From Candidatus Neomarinimicrobiota bacterium (GTDB taxonomy: Bacteria; Fidelibacterota; JAANXI01), in NCBI GenBank assembly GCA_021734025.1, contig JAIPJS010000004.1, positions 1-64,000 of the forward strand: 64,000 nucleotides of DNA. The letters are read 5' to 3'. The position numbers and the translations under genes were made by a program. Below the pieces are notes generated by a model. That model ran no database searches and was not told the origin of the DNA. It was given only the letters and a program-made list of their open reading frames with translations. Shown piece after piece: positions 26,501 to 35,840 of the stretch. Position 1 is the stretch's first letter, and the number at the start of each line of letters is the position of its first letter.

Positions 26501-27336
26501 GACAGTTCTCCTTTGTGTGGTTCTTGTGGGGGGTTCTCAATTCCTACGCTACTATTATATACAAACCATATGCCACCCATTATTCATAGAAGTATTTTAC
26601 CTTTTATATTACTGTTAATATTCTATTTAAATCATATTAATTAACATTAAACTATACCATATGAAGAGATCAATATTAGCCACACCAAAACCCTACCCGG
26701 TTAATATTGACCGAATATGTATATTTTTGTGGCGGATTACTGCCAGGTGATTTAAGCCCTACCCCTAAAAAGTACAGAACCAAGCCACCAAAGGATTGCA
26801 AACTTTACACTTTAGTTACTGATTTTTGTGATTATTATTTTTCACTACCCGTGAAGGTAGTCTTAGAACACTTAACCTGAATGATTCATAAAATGCCAGC
26901 TCATTTTTCGGGAATCCAATAGAACAAATATTCGGTGGGCTATTCCGAACCAGAGAAAGTATTGGAAATGTTCCAAGGAGAGACGTTCCATGGAATGTCC
27001 TTACTCAACTGAAAATATTGATCTTAGCACGCCTAAAATTCGTACATTTATTTCGATTTATGAATCATTCAGGTTAAATGAAGCGGGTTTACGAGACTTT
27101 TTATATGGATTGGCTAATATTGGCCAATCTTTTAATATACCCAAACAAGTAATGCGCCCACCTAGGTGATAATCTCGTATCATCCCTTCGTGACTTACCG
27201 GTAGATATTGGAAATTTAACCCGGAATTCTCCCCACTCCAGTAGTGGGACTAATTATACATTTCCCATGGTGAACTGCGTATTTAGGAGGGACGCTAACA
27301 TTTGAACACTCAAATACTTTAACTCTGTTGTTGCTA
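26501..27336. other. 836-base gap with nested inverted repeats
   Basis: The longest gene-free stretch in the window, AT-rich. It contains a 206-base element bounded by 21-bp perfect inverted repeats (26872-27077), a degenerate copy of the 28-bp palindrome inside it, a 7-bp hairpin GATTGGC/GCCAATC (27108-27129) and a GTGTT-type array just after the secA stop (27295-27327). No ORF with coding character is present. Confidence 0.6.
26872..27077. repeat. 206-base element with 21-bp terminal inverted repeats
   Basis: The left arm 26872-26892 starts TTAACCTGAATGATTC; the right arm 27057-27077 is its exact reverse complement over all 21 bases, with mismatches immediately outside both ends. The interior has no ORF. 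The size and exact termini suggest a miniature inverted-repeat element, but no target duplication is obvious and no second copy lies in the window. Confidence 0.65.
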
Positions 27337-30300
27337 TTACTTCCCGTGACACCGCTTATACTTCCGGCCACTACCGCACCAGCATGGATCGTTTCTCCCA
27401 GGCTCGTCTTCCACGGTTCGAGGCTTGGTTTTGCCGGCTTGCTGCTCACCCGCGCCGGCCTGCTGAGCTGCCTGTTGTTCCGCGGGGACGCCCTGAAAGC
27501 CCATTCCGGAGGATTCCTCATGCTGCATTCCTGTTATCCGGGTCTTCACCTGTGGACGGAAGCCGTCCCGTTGCTCCTCTTCCCTGGTAATCTGGGCGCG
27601 GAAAAGTGTTTGCAGGGTCTGCTTGTTGATCCGATCTAACAATTCAAAGAACATGTCCAACCCGGCCTTCTTATACTCAATGAGCGGATCTTTCTGTCCG
27701 TACGCCCGGAGATTGATCCCCTCTTTCAGCTGATCCATCTCGTACAGGTGATCTTTCCATGCATCGTCGATAATCCGGAGATAGATAAACCGTTCGATCT
27801 GGCGCAGGACTTCGTCCGGGACGGCCTCCTCCTTATTGGCATAGGCGGCCTTGGCCTGCTCAACGATGTAATCCCGCATAGCGTCCACGTCGAACGTTTC
27901 GAAGTCATCCATGGAGACATCGATGGTCAGGACACTGAGCAGTTCCATCCGGATAGATTCCCAGTCCCACTGCTCGGGATAGGTACTCTCATCCATGTGG
28001 TGCTCTATGAAGCCGTCGACGTAATCCTCGATCATATTCATGATCTCTTCGCGGAGATTCTCCCCACGGAGTGCATGGTTCCGCCGACTGTAGATGACCT
28101 CCCGCTGCTGGTTCATCACATCATCGTATTCCAGCAGGTGTTTCCGGATACTGAAGTTTCGGGCTTCCACCTTTTTCTGGGCCCGTTCGATAGATTTCGT
28201 AATCATTCCGTGCTGGATGACTTCGCCCTCCTCTAATCCGAGACGATCCATGACATTGGAGATCCGTTCAGAACCGAACAGACGCATCAGATCATCCTCC
28301 AGAGAAAGATAAAACTGGGAGGAACCTGGATCACCCTGGCGTCCGGCGCGCCCCTTCAACTGGAGATCGATCCGGCGGGCTTCGTGCCGCTCGGTTCCAA
28401 TGATGTGCAGACCACCGACCTCCACCACGCCTTCACCCAGTTTGATATCGGTTCCGCGGCCGGCCATGTTGGTCGCGATGGTCACAGCCCCCTTTTGTCC
28501 GGCGCGCTGGACTACGTCCGCTTCCCGCTTGTGGTGTTTGGCGTTCAAGACATTGTGAGTTACGCCAACCCGCTTAAGCATCCGGCTGAGTTTCTCGGAA
28601 ACTTCTACGGTTACCGTACCCACCAGCACCGGTTGGCCTTTATTGTTCGATTCGACAATATCTTCTATGACCGCATTATATTTCTCTCGCAGCGTCCGGT
28701 AAATCTTATCATCCCTGTCGTCCCGGATCACCGGTTCGTTCGTCGGAATCACGGTCACGTCCAGGCCATAGATTTCTTTGAATTCACCAGCTTCGGTCGC
28801 TGCGGTACCGGTCATGCCGGCAAGTTTGCTGTAAAGGCGGAAAAAATTCTGCAGGGTAATCGTCGCCAGTGTTTGGGTTTCGCGTTCTACCTTCACGCGC
28901 TCTTTCGCTTCCAGCGCCTGATGCAGTCCGTCGCTGAACCGTCGGCCCGGCATCACGCGACCGGTAAATTCGTCCACGATCATCACCTTGCCGTCCTGGA
29001 CCACGTACTCCACATCTTTTTCGAATAATGTGTAAGCCTTCAGGAGCTGCGTAATATTATGAATCCGTTCCGAACGTTCACTGTGCTCCCGCTGTATCTC
29101 ATCCCGGCGCTCTGCTTTCTCCTGGGGAGAAAGATCTTCTTCCTCCTCTAATTTGGAAATCTCTGTCCCGAGATCCGGGATCACGAACATTTCCGGATCG
29201 TCCGGTGCAATGGTCTCCCGGCCCTTATCCGTCAGATCGATGACGTTGCTTTTTTCGTCAATACTGAAATAGAGTTCGTCATCTATTTCGTGCATCTTTT
29301 TGTCGCGCATAAAATCGTTTTCCACTCTGCGCGTCAGTTTTTTCATCCCGGGATCTTCAAACATCTTTAACACCTGCCGGTGTTTCGGGAGTCCGCGGGA
29401 CGCCCGCAGTAGCTGGATGCCGCCTTCGTATTCTTCACCTTCCTCGAACAACCGTTTTGCATCGGAAACGAGTTCACTTACCAGCTTCCGCTGTTCCCGC
29501 ATCAGGCGTTCCACCAGAGGACGGATATCGGAGAACTTATCCTTTTGTTCCTGTTCGACAACACCAGAGATAATCAGCGGTGTCCGCGCCTCGTCAATCA
29601 GGACGCTGTCCACCTCATCTACGATGGCGTAGTGATAACCGCGGTGGACCTGATCTTCCTTGCGGATGGCCATATTATCCCGCAAATAATCAAAGCCGAA
29701 CTCGTTATTGGTACCGTAAACAATGTCCTTTTCGTAGACTTCGCGCCGTTCCTGGGGATTCATCTCGTTCTGGATATATCCTACGGTCAACCCAAGGCGC
29801 TTGTAAATTTTACCCATCCATTCGGCATCACGGCGGGCGAGGTAATCGTTTACCGTCACCAGATGGACTCCCCGCCCGGTAAGTGCGTTCAGATACACCG
29901 GCATGGTAGCCGCCAGCGTTTTCCCTTCACCGGTCTTCATCTCTGCAATATCTCCGCGATGCAGAATAATGCCACCGATGATCTGCACGTCGTAGGGAAC
30001 CATATTCCATTCGATTTCCTGACCGGTGATCTTCCACTTTTCTCCGACCAATCTGCGACAGGTCTCCTTCACTATGGCAAAGGCTTCGTTCATGTGCTTA
30101 TCCAGAATCGGCTGCTGTGCCTCGTGGATCTTATCCTCCAGCTCATCGTAGTCCAGCTCGTCCTCAAACGCCTCCTTCACATCGTCCTTTGCCTCCCGGA
30201 GTTCTTCCTGGAACTCCCGGGTGCGCTGAACCAGTTCTTCGTCGGACTTGTCGTACAGCGTCTCGTATATCTGGTTAATTTCGTCCACTATCGGGCGGAG

Positions 30301-30357
30301 TTTTTTCACTTCCCGGTCGGATTTGGTACCGAATAATTTAGTCAGAAATTCAAACAT
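27337..30357 (-). CDS. secA: Preprotein translocase ATPase SecA
   Basis: Motor of the Sec pathway, 1006 residues against about 900 in E. coli. The first nucleotide-binding fold has MKTGEGKT and DEVDSVLIDEARTPLII; the second has GRGTDIKLG and GRAGRQGDPG. The C-terminal zinc-binding tail is CWCGSGRKYKRCHG (C-x-C-x8-CH), preceded by a Gln/Ala-rich linker. An acidic insertion around 400-430 (EEEEDLSPQEKAERRDE) accounts for much of the extra length and is common in FCB SecA. It partners with SecDF (55466-58333). A GTGTT-type array in gene sense follows the stop. Confidence 0.97.
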   Translation of the reverse strand: MFEFLTKLFGTKSDREVKKLRPIVDEINQIYETLYDKSDEELVQRTREFQEELREAKDDVKEAFEDELDYDELEDKIHEAQQPILDKHMNEAFAIVKETCRRLVGEKWKITGQEIEWNMVPYDVQIIGGIILHRGDIAEMKTGEGKTLAATMPVYLNALTGRGVHLVTVNDYLARRDAEWMGKIYKRLGLTVGYIQNEMNPQERREVYEKDIVYGTNNEFGFDYLRDNMAIRKEDQVHRGYHYAIVDEVDSVLIDEARTPLIISGVVEQEQKDKFSDIRPLVERLMREQRKLVSELVSDAKRLFEEGEEYEGGIQLLRASRGLPKHRQVLKMFEDPGMKKLTRRVENDFMRDKKMHEIDDELYFSIDEKSNVIDLTDKGRETIAPDDPEMFVIPDLGTEISKLEEEEDLSPQEKAERRDEIQREHSERSERIHNITQLLKAYTLFEKDVEYVVQDGKVMIVDEFTGRVMPGRRFSDGLHQALEAKERVKVERETQTLATITLQNFFRLYSKLAGMTGTAATEAGEFKEIYGLDVTVIPTNEPVIRDDRDDKIYRTLREKYNAVIEDIVESNNKGQPVLVGTVTVEVSEKLSRMLKRVGVTHNVLNAKHHKREADVVQRAGQKGAVTIATNMAGRGTDIKLGEGVVEVGGLHIIGTERHEARRIDLQLKGRAGRQGDPGSSQFYLSLEDDLMRLFGSERISNVMDRLGLEEGEVIQHGMITKSIERAQKKVEARNFSIRKHLLEYDDVMNQQREVIYSRRNHALRGENLREEIMNMIEDYVDGFIEHHMDESTYPEQWDWESIRMELLSVLTIDVSMDDFETFDVDAMRDYIVEQAKAAYANKEEAVPDEVLRQIERFIYLRIIDDAWKDHLYEMDQLKEGINLRAYGQKDPLIEYKKAGLDMFFELLDRINKQTLQTLFRAQITREEEQRDGFRPQVKTRITGMQHEESSGMGFQGVPAEQQAAQQAGAGEQQAGKTKPRTVEDEPGRNDPCWCGSGRKYKRCHGK

Positions 30358-30736
30358 AGGTGGTTACGTTCCCTCTTAACACTTTGTTATTATTCAATAT
30401 TCGTAGAATTTTTATCTGCAATCTCGTAATCTATTTAGTATTGCGTACTGCGTATTACGTAGATTAACTGCCGGAAACGTCGAAGACGATCACCGACAGG
30501 AAAGGCTCCTTTGCGCAATACGCAATATTCAATATTGCTTAATAATATCTCCGCAACTTACTCTCTTTAATAATCTGTGTAATTTCCAATTTTATAATTT
30601 TCACTTCCATCGTACCAATTTATCAGAAAAACACGAGTATTCAACCGTTAAAGAGAGAAATACCAGCATGATACTGTTGACTTTCACCGTGAAAAAATAC
30701 GGATTGCAGTCATGAACGTTCCAAATCGCCTTCGGT
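30358..30736. repeat. Gap with CGTATTACG / GCAATATT words
   Basis: Between secA and the phosphoesterase lie TATTGCGTACTGCGTATTACG-type words (30440-30463), CGCAATACGCAATATTC, and a 17-base palindrome with arms GCAATATT (30522-30538). The remainder to 30736 shows no gene; a short frame at 30601-30819 overlaps the phosphoesterase and lacks coding character. Confidence 0.55.
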
Positions 30737-31453
30737 TCACCGTCCCCGGTAAAGTCGCTCACCCAGGAATTCGGGTAAGCGGGAACTGTAAATCGCCTCA
30801 GCGGCTGCATCAATATCATAATCTCCCCGCAGTAGCTCTACAGTATTCTCGGTGGTATCGTAGATGGCACAGCCCCATCGCGGATCGCCATCTCTGGGCT
30901 GACCGGTACTGCCGGGATTCACCAGATACTGTACGCCGTCCTCCAACTGCACAATGCCTTCGTAATGCAGACCGCCATCCGAATCGTAGATCACCTGGAC
31001 ATGGGTATGTCCGAACAGGCAGACCTGCTCGTTGAACTCTTTAAAGAATTGAAGCGCGTGCGAGGGGCTCATAATGTACACCCATTCTCTGGGAGAACCG
31101 GGTGAGGCATGTACCAGTCGGACGTCATATTGTACTTCTGCATACGGTAAATTTTCCAGCCAGTCAAGATGACGCTCTGTGAGATGTTCTCTGGTATACG
31201 GAATTGCTGCCCGGGCGTACTTGTTAAAATATTCCGGCGATTCCTGACCGGTAACCGCTGCATCGTGATTGCCGAGGACGGCGTACTCGACGTTCTCCAT
31301 TGCCCAGTCCATCACATAAGCGGGATCAGCGCCGTAGTCCACAAAGTCGCCTGGGCTCCAGAGGGTATCCACATCTCTGGAAGATATTGCCTTGAGTGCG
31401 GCATCCAGTCCCTGGCGGTTGGCGTGCATATCTGAGAGAATGGCGATACGCAT
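30737..31453 (-). CDS. YfcE-like metallophosphoesterase
   Basis: Protein of 238 residues with all calcineurin-like phosphoesterase motifs: SDMHANRQGL, SPGDFVDYG, LGNHDA, a lone conserved His in VHASPG, and FGHTHV, which together bind two metals. Substrates in this family range from phosphodiesters to Ap4A, so the substrate is unassigned. Its ATG lies only five bases after the nusB stop, so it is co-transcribed with nusB. Confidence 0.88.
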   Translation of the reverse strand: MRIAILSDMHANRQGLDAALKAISSRDVDTLWSPGDFVDYGADPAYVMDWAMENVEYAVLGNHDAAVTGQESPEYFNKYARAAIPYTREHLTERHLDWLENLPYAEVQYDVRLVHASPGSPREWVYIMSPSHALQFFKEFNEQVCLFGHTHVQVIYDSDGGLHYEGIVQLEDGVQYLVNPGSTGQPRDGDPRWGCAIYDTTENTVELLRGDYDIDAAAEAIYSSRLPEFLGERLYRGR

Positions 31454-31458
31454 AGCGA

Positions 31459-31887
31459 TTACTCCAGGAAAATCCGTCCCTCATTTTTCAAATCATTCAT
31501 GATGGAATCCAGAATTCCGTTGACGAAACTTCCGCTGTTCTCCGTGCTGTATTCTTTGGCAATTTCTATGGCCTCAGAGACGCTGACCTTCGGCGGAATG
31601 TCGTCAAAATGGATCAGCTCGCAAATGGCAATGCGGAGTACCAATCGATCAAGGGTAGCAATTCTGCCGAACTCCCAGTGCTCGGATTTTGCCATAATCA
31701 TTTCGTCGAACTCCTCTGCATTCACATGGGTTTTCAGCGCCAGTTTTTTCGTAAATTCCAGCTGCTCCGAAGGGAGCGCCTCCCGCTCGGCAATATCCTC
31801 AACCACTTGCTCCATACGTTCATCGGTATATTCCTGCGCATAGAGTGCTTTTAGTACACACTCTCGCGCCTTGCGTCGTCCTTGCAT
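31459..31887 (-). CDS. nusB: Transcription antitermination factor NusB
   Basis: All-helical protein of 142 residues: RRKARECVLKALYAQEY at the N-terminus and the C-terminal SVSEAIEIAKEYSTENSGSF motif are diagnostic. It binds boxA RNA with NusE/S10 for rRNA antitermination. It starts 28 bases after the amino acid dehydrogenase gene stop. Confidence 0.93.
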   Translation of the reverse strand: MQGRRKARECVLKALYAQEYTDERMEQVVEDIAEREALPSEQLEFTKKLALKTHVNAEEFDEMIMAKSEHWEFGRIATLDRLVLRIAICELIHFDDIPPKVSVSEAIEIAKEYSTENSGSFVNGILDSIMNDLKNEGRIFLE

Positions 31888-31915
31888 AATCTGGTTCTGC
31901 TCCCTCCCAAAAGTC

Positions 31916-33025
31916 CTACCGGCGATTCGACGTTTCTATATTGATGCCGGTTGGATGTCCGATATAAATATTATTTATCCGGCCAATGTTGTTAATGCGA
32001 TCTTCTGCCACCCGGTTTGAGGCAAAGTGCGTCGGAATATCCTCCGCCTCCGCCCGGTCAAAAATATCGTTCAGAATATCATAGATCCCCTCAGCCTGAC
32101 GCAGTGCCCGCTTCAGGTTGTACCCCTCAAGTTCATTGTACACGTTAATGAGCCCGCCGGCATTGATTGCATAATCCGGCGCGTAAAGAATTCCATTCTC
32201 TTTCAGCACATGCCCATGTTTGGATTCATCCTCCAGCTGGTTATTGGCCGCACCGGCCACAATGTCGCATTTTAATTGCGGAATAGTGTCATCATTTATC
32301 ACACCGCCCAATGCGCACGGAGAAAAAATGTCTACATCAAGCCCATAGATATCGTCGGTATCCACCACTTCTACATCGTATTCTTTCACCACTTCGCTAA
32401 CTTTTTCCTCATCGATATCAGTCACATACACCGTCGCACCATCCCGCACGAGTCGTTCCACCAGATTCTGCCCCACGTGCCCCAATCCCTGCACACTGAT
32501 CTTTTTGCCTGCCAGCGAATCGGAACCGTAGACCCGTTTCGCACATGCCTTCATTCCGGTGAAGACTCCCAATCCGGTCACCGGCGAGGGATCCCCGCTG
32601 CCGCCATGCGCCTGGGCGATGCCGGTAACATACTTTGTTTCCATCCGCACCCATTCCATATCCCGGACAGAAGTCCCGACATCTTCAGCAGTAATATATC
32701 GTCCACCCAATCCTTCGATAAACCGGCCAAACGTCCGAAACAACAGCTCGTTTTTATCGGTCTTGGAATTTCCGATAATCACGGCCTTTCCGCCACCGAG
32801 ATTCAACCCGGCGATTGATGCTTTATATGTCATTCCCCTGGAGAGCCGGAGCACATCCCGGAGTGCCTCCTCTTCATTGTTATAATTCCACATCCGGCAG
32901 CCACCCAGTGACGGCCCCAGCGTTGTATCGTGGATACTGATGATCGCCCGGAGTCCGGCTTCCTTGTCGCTGCAAAAGACAATCTGTTCGTGGTCCCGAT
33001 TTTCTATCTCGGAAAATATGGCCAT
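31916..33025 (-). CDS. Leucine/valine-type amino acid dehydrogenase
   Basis: Protein of 369 residues of the Glu/Leu/Phe/Val dehydrogenase family; the length fits leucine or valine dehydrogenase rather than glutamate dehydrogenase. GPSLGGCRMW and AGLNLGGGKAVI (catalytic Lys) form the active site; SVQGLGHVGQNLVERLV is the NAD-binding motif. It would deaminate branched-chain amino acids to 2-oxo acids, feeding the acyl-CoA genes upstream. The substrate is inferred from length and context. The repeat block 33051-33483 fills its 5' leader. Confidence 0.85.
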   Translation of the reverse strand: MAIFSEIENRDHEQIVFCSDKEAGLRAIISIHDTTLGPSLGGCRMWNYNNEEEALRDVLRLSRGMTYKASIAGLNLGGGKAVIIGNSKTDKNELLFRTFGRFIEGLGGRYITAEDVGTSVRDMEWVRMETKYVTGIAQAHGGSGDPSPVTGLGVFTGMKACAKRVYGSDSLAGKKISVQGLGHVGQNLVERLVRDGATVYVTDIDEEKVSEVVKEYDVEVVDTDDIYGLDVDIFSPCALGGVINDDTIPQLKCDIVAGAANNQLEDESKHGHVLKENGILYAPDYAINAGGLINVYNELEGYNLKRALRQAEGIYDILNDIFDRAEAEDIPTHFASNRVAEDRINNIGRINNIYIGHPTGINIETSNRR

Positions 33026-33050
33026 ACCGGCATCCCCTGTTTAGTTAAGA

Positions 33051-33483
33051 AGTGTTCATGTATTCCATTAACCGCGTGTTAACGTGTTATGGTGTTATCG
33101 TGCTAAAGTTAACATCGTCATGTGTCTCACGTCCATAGCCCTGTGTCAATCCTGTCTCACCTGCGGGTAGTCCCCGCTCATTCAACCAGGCTCATGACTG
33201 GTTTAGCGGGCGTTTATTAGTATTTGTTTCGGTTACCAGTGTAATAATGCAATCCACCATACAGAATGTCTTCCTCACAACAAACAACCTTGGCCTGGTT
33301 CCTGTGGGGAGAACCATGAACGACCAACGGTTTTTTTCCTTTCTACTTTCTCACTTTTCCTTACTCCCTCTCCTTTCAAATTAGATTAAGAGTAAAATTA
33401 TCCCAAGGGGAGCCCTACGGGATGATTAAGATTAAGAAACAGTACCAACGGTAACACTATAACACTTGAACACGCTAACACTG
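33051..33483. repeat. Composite repeat block R9 bounded by inverted GTGTTA arrays
   Basis: A left array of GTGTTA units (33051-33111), a nested hairpin (33172-33211), ACAACAAACAACC (33279-33291), a pyrimidine tract (33334-33376), reverse AATCTT arrays (33378-33395 and 33422-33437) enclosing a CCCAAGGGGAGCCCTACGGG word, and a right TAACAC array (33452-33483) ending eight bases from the acyl-CoA dehydrogenase stop. A 14-base window of one array complements the other at 13 of 14 positions. Confidence 0.8.
33172..33211 (+). repeat. Nested two-stem hairpin repeat, copy 1
   Basis: Outer stem CCCGCT/AGCGGG and inner stem AACCAG/CTGGTT with loop GCTCATGA. A second copy at 43548-43585 shares nearly every base. 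The two changes in the inner stem of the second copy turn pairs into G-U pairs, so pairing is kept in plus-strand RNA. Confidence 0.75.
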
Positions 33484-33490
33484 TTGTTAT

Positions 33491-34633
33491 CTATTCTTTT
33501 AAAAGCTCCCGTGCAATTACCGCCCGCTGAATCTCATTGGTCCCCTCATAAATCTGGGTGATTTTTGCATCGCGCATTAAGCGTTCCACCCCGTATTCGG
33601 TAATATAACCATAGCCGCCGTGGATTTGCACGGCTTCATTTGCCGCCCGCATTGCCGTATCCCCGGCATACATTTTTGCCATAGCCGCTGCCTTGGTGGC
33701 CTTTTCTTTGGAGTCTCGTTTCACCGCTGCTTTATACGTCAGCATACGCGCCGCCTCAATCTCCGTCCCCATCTGTGCCAGTTTAAATTGTATTGCCTGA
33801 AACTCCGAAATCGATCGATTAAACTGCTCCCGCTCTTTAGCATAGGCCAGAGATTTGTCCAGCGCCGCCTGTCCGATTCCCAACGCCTGTGCTGCAATTC
33901 CGATTCGGCCGCCGTCCAGCGTATTCAGTGCAATGCGAAATCCCTTGCCTTCTTCCCAGAGAAGGTTCTCCGCCGGGACTTCACAATCGTTGAAAATTAA
34001 TTCACAGGTATCCGAACTCCGGATACCGAGTTTGTCCTCCTTTTTACCTGTGGTGAGACCATCAAAATCGTTTTCCACAATGAACGCCGAAACCCCTTTG
34101 TGTCCGACGTTCTTTTCTGTCAGCGCGAACACGATATAGGTCCCGGCAGACTTGCCATTGGTGACCCAGTTTTTGGTGCCGTTCAGAACATAGACATCGC
34201 CTTTTTTCTCAGCGATGGTCTTCATGTTTGCGGCATCGGAGCCGGATTGCGGTTCGCTCAGGGCATACGCGCCGAGCTTCTCCCCGGATGCCAGCGGCGG
34301 CAGGTATTTCTGCTTTTGTTCCTCAGTGCCGAAGGCGGTAATGACATACTGACACAGCGAATTGGTGACAGACATAATGACGCAGGTTGACGCGTCCACC
34401 CGGGCAATTTCCTCAAGGGCCAGCACATAGCTCAGCATATCAAAGCCGGCGCCGCCATACTCCTCAGGCGTAATCATTCCAAGGAATCCCATCTTCCCTA
34501 GCTGTTTTACTGCCTTCTCCGGGAAAATTCCCTTCTCATCTCGGTCAACCACATCATGCGCCAGCTCCGATTCGGCGAAATCCCGGGCTGTCTTTTGAAT
34601 CATTTGTTGTTCCTCAGAGAGTGTGAAATCCAT
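33491..34633 (-). CDS. Acyl-CoA dehydrogenase
   Basis: FAD enzyme of 380 residues that makes enoyl-CoA from acyl-CoA. It has the usual three-domain layout: [14 protein letters not shown] and [16 protein letters not shown] in the middle, [20 protein letters not shown] near the end, and catalytic Glu in [10 protein letters not shown]. It is most like short-chain or branched-chain members. I start at ATG 34633 ([10 protein letters not shown]), which has AGGA eight bases upstream; the frame extends to 34687 through repeat DNA, which should not be translated. Neighbouring hbd-like and thiolase genes support a beta-oxidation or branched-chain route. Confidence 0.92.
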   Translation of the reverse strand: MDFTLSEEQQMIQKTARDFAESELAHDVVDRDEKGIFPEKAVKQLGKMGFLGMITPEEYGGAGFDMLSYVLALEEIARVDASTCVIMSVTNSLCQYVITAFGTEEQKQKYLPPLASGEKLGAYALSEPQSGSDAANMKTIAEKKGDVYVLNGTKNWVTNGKSAGTYIVFALTEKNVGHKGVSAFIVENDFDGLTTGKKEDKLGIRSSDTCELIFNDCEVPAENLLWEEGKGFRIALNTLDGGRIGIAAQALGIGQAALDKSLAYAKEREQFNRSISEFQAIQFKLAQMGTEIEAARMLTYKAAVKRDSKEKATKAAAMAKMYAGDTAMRAANEAVQIHGGYGYITEYGVERLMRDAKITQIYEGTNEIQRAVIARELLKE

Positions 34634-34654
34634 TTGCTCTTCCTTTATACAAAC

Positions 34655-34940
34655 AGTGTTAGAGTGTTCCGGTGTTTGAGTGTTCAAATAACAAAAAGTG
34701 TTGTGGTGTTACAGTGTTCACGTGTCATAATTCTGTTTCAGTAGTCAATCTACTCCTTCATTCTTCCATCTGGATTGGATAGGGCACTTCGACATTCGAT
34801 ATTGGGCATTGGACATTTATCGGTTGGGTATTCATCTTTTTTCTCCTCTCCCATCCAAACAAAACCGATTAAGATTATGAGTAGGATTGCGATTATCAAA
34901 CAGCAACGGTAACCCCATAACACTATAACACGTTAATACT
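34655..34940. repeat. Composite repeat block R10 bounded by inverted GTGTTA arrays
   Basis: Left array (34655-34728), a GACATTCGATATTGGGCATTGG word (34790-34813), a reverse AATCTT array (34866-34897), then CAACGGTAAC and a TAACACTATAACACG array (34911-34940). The right end is homologous to that of block R9, sharing the CAACGGTAAC then TAACACTATAACAC order. Complementarity of 14-base windows is 12 of 14. Confidence 0.8.
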
Positions 34941-34970
34941 TGTTTGTCTTTATTCCCCATCCCTGGTCTT

Positions 34971-35825
34971 TCACTCATACTCATAAAATCCCAGCCCTGT
35001 CTTGCGGCCGAGCCTTCCAGACGCCACCATTTTCCGCAGGAGAGGACATGGTCTGTATTTGTCGTCTCCGAAACCCTCGTGGAGCACTTCCATGATTGAG
35101 AGGCAGACGTCCAGGCCAATGAAGTCTGCCAGCTGGATAGGTCCCATTGGATGCCCCATCCCGAGCTGCATAATCTCATCGATGGCCTCTTTCTCTGCCA
35201 CGTCCTCCATCAGCGCATAAATCGCCTCGTTGATCATCGGCATCAATACCCGGTTGGAAATAAATCCCGGATAGTCCTGCACCTGCACCGGCTGTTTTCC
35301 CAGCGATTCCGCGAGTTGATGAATTGCCTGCAGCGTTTCATCATTTGTCGCCAACCCACTGACAACCTCCACCAGTTTCATTACCGGCACCGGATTCATA
35401 AAGTGCATCCCGGCGACTCGCTCCGGTCGCGACGTTTCCGCCGCGATTTCGGTGACAGAAATGGACGAGGTGTTCGTTGTCAAAATCACCTCACTGGAAG
35501 TAATCTCGTCCAATTGGCGAAAAATATCAAATTTCACCTTCTGGTTTTCGGTAGCCGCCTCTACGATGAAATCCGTCCCGGCCAGAGATGCCATTTCTGT
35601 GGAGGTTACTATCCGGTCCATCGTCTGGCGCTGCGCATCCGGTGTAATAATTTCCTTCTTCACCTGGCGTCCCAGGTTTTTCTCGATCGTCTTAACAGCA
35701 TTTTGGAGGTATTCGCTTTCCACATCCACCAGCGTGACTTCATACCCGTTTAAAGCAAATACATGAGCGATGCCGTTGCCCATGGTCCCGGCACCGACAA
35801 CGCCAACTGTTCTGAATTCCCCCAT
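34971..35825 (-). CDS. hbd: 3-hydroxyacyl-CoA (3-hydroxybutyryl-CoA) dehydrogenase
   Basis: NAD(P)-dependent enzyme of 284 residues, the usual single-domain bacterial length. GAGTMGNGIAHVFALNG is the nucleotide-binding site; HFMNPVPVMKLVEVVSG contains the catalytic His, paired with Glu in ATENQ; NRVLMPMINEA lies in the C-terminal domain. It interconverts 3-hydroxyacyl- and 3-oxoacyl-CoA. It sits between the acyl-CoA dehydrogenase and thiolase genes; no crotonase is in the window. Confidence 0.93.
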   Translation of the reverse strand: MGEFRTVGVVGAGTMGNGIAHVFALNGYEVTLVDVESEYLQNAVKTIEKNLGRQVKKEIITPDAQRQTMDRIVTSTEMASLAGTDFIVEAATENQKVKFDIFRQLDEITSSEVILTTNTSSISVTEIAAETSRPERVAGMHFMNPVPVMKLVEVVSGLATNDETLQAIHQLAESLGKQPVQVQDYPGFISNRVLMPMINEAIYALMEDVAEKEAIDEIMQLGMGHPMGPIQLADFIGLDVCLSIMEVLHEGFGDDKYRPCPLLRKMVASGRLGRKTGLGFYEYE

Positions 35826-35840
35826 ACAATACCTCCCGTT

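Noticed and set aside
30601-30819. 72-codon minus-strand frame between secA and the phosphoesterase
   Set aside because: Overlaps the conserved C-terminus of the phosphoesterase and has no family resemblance.
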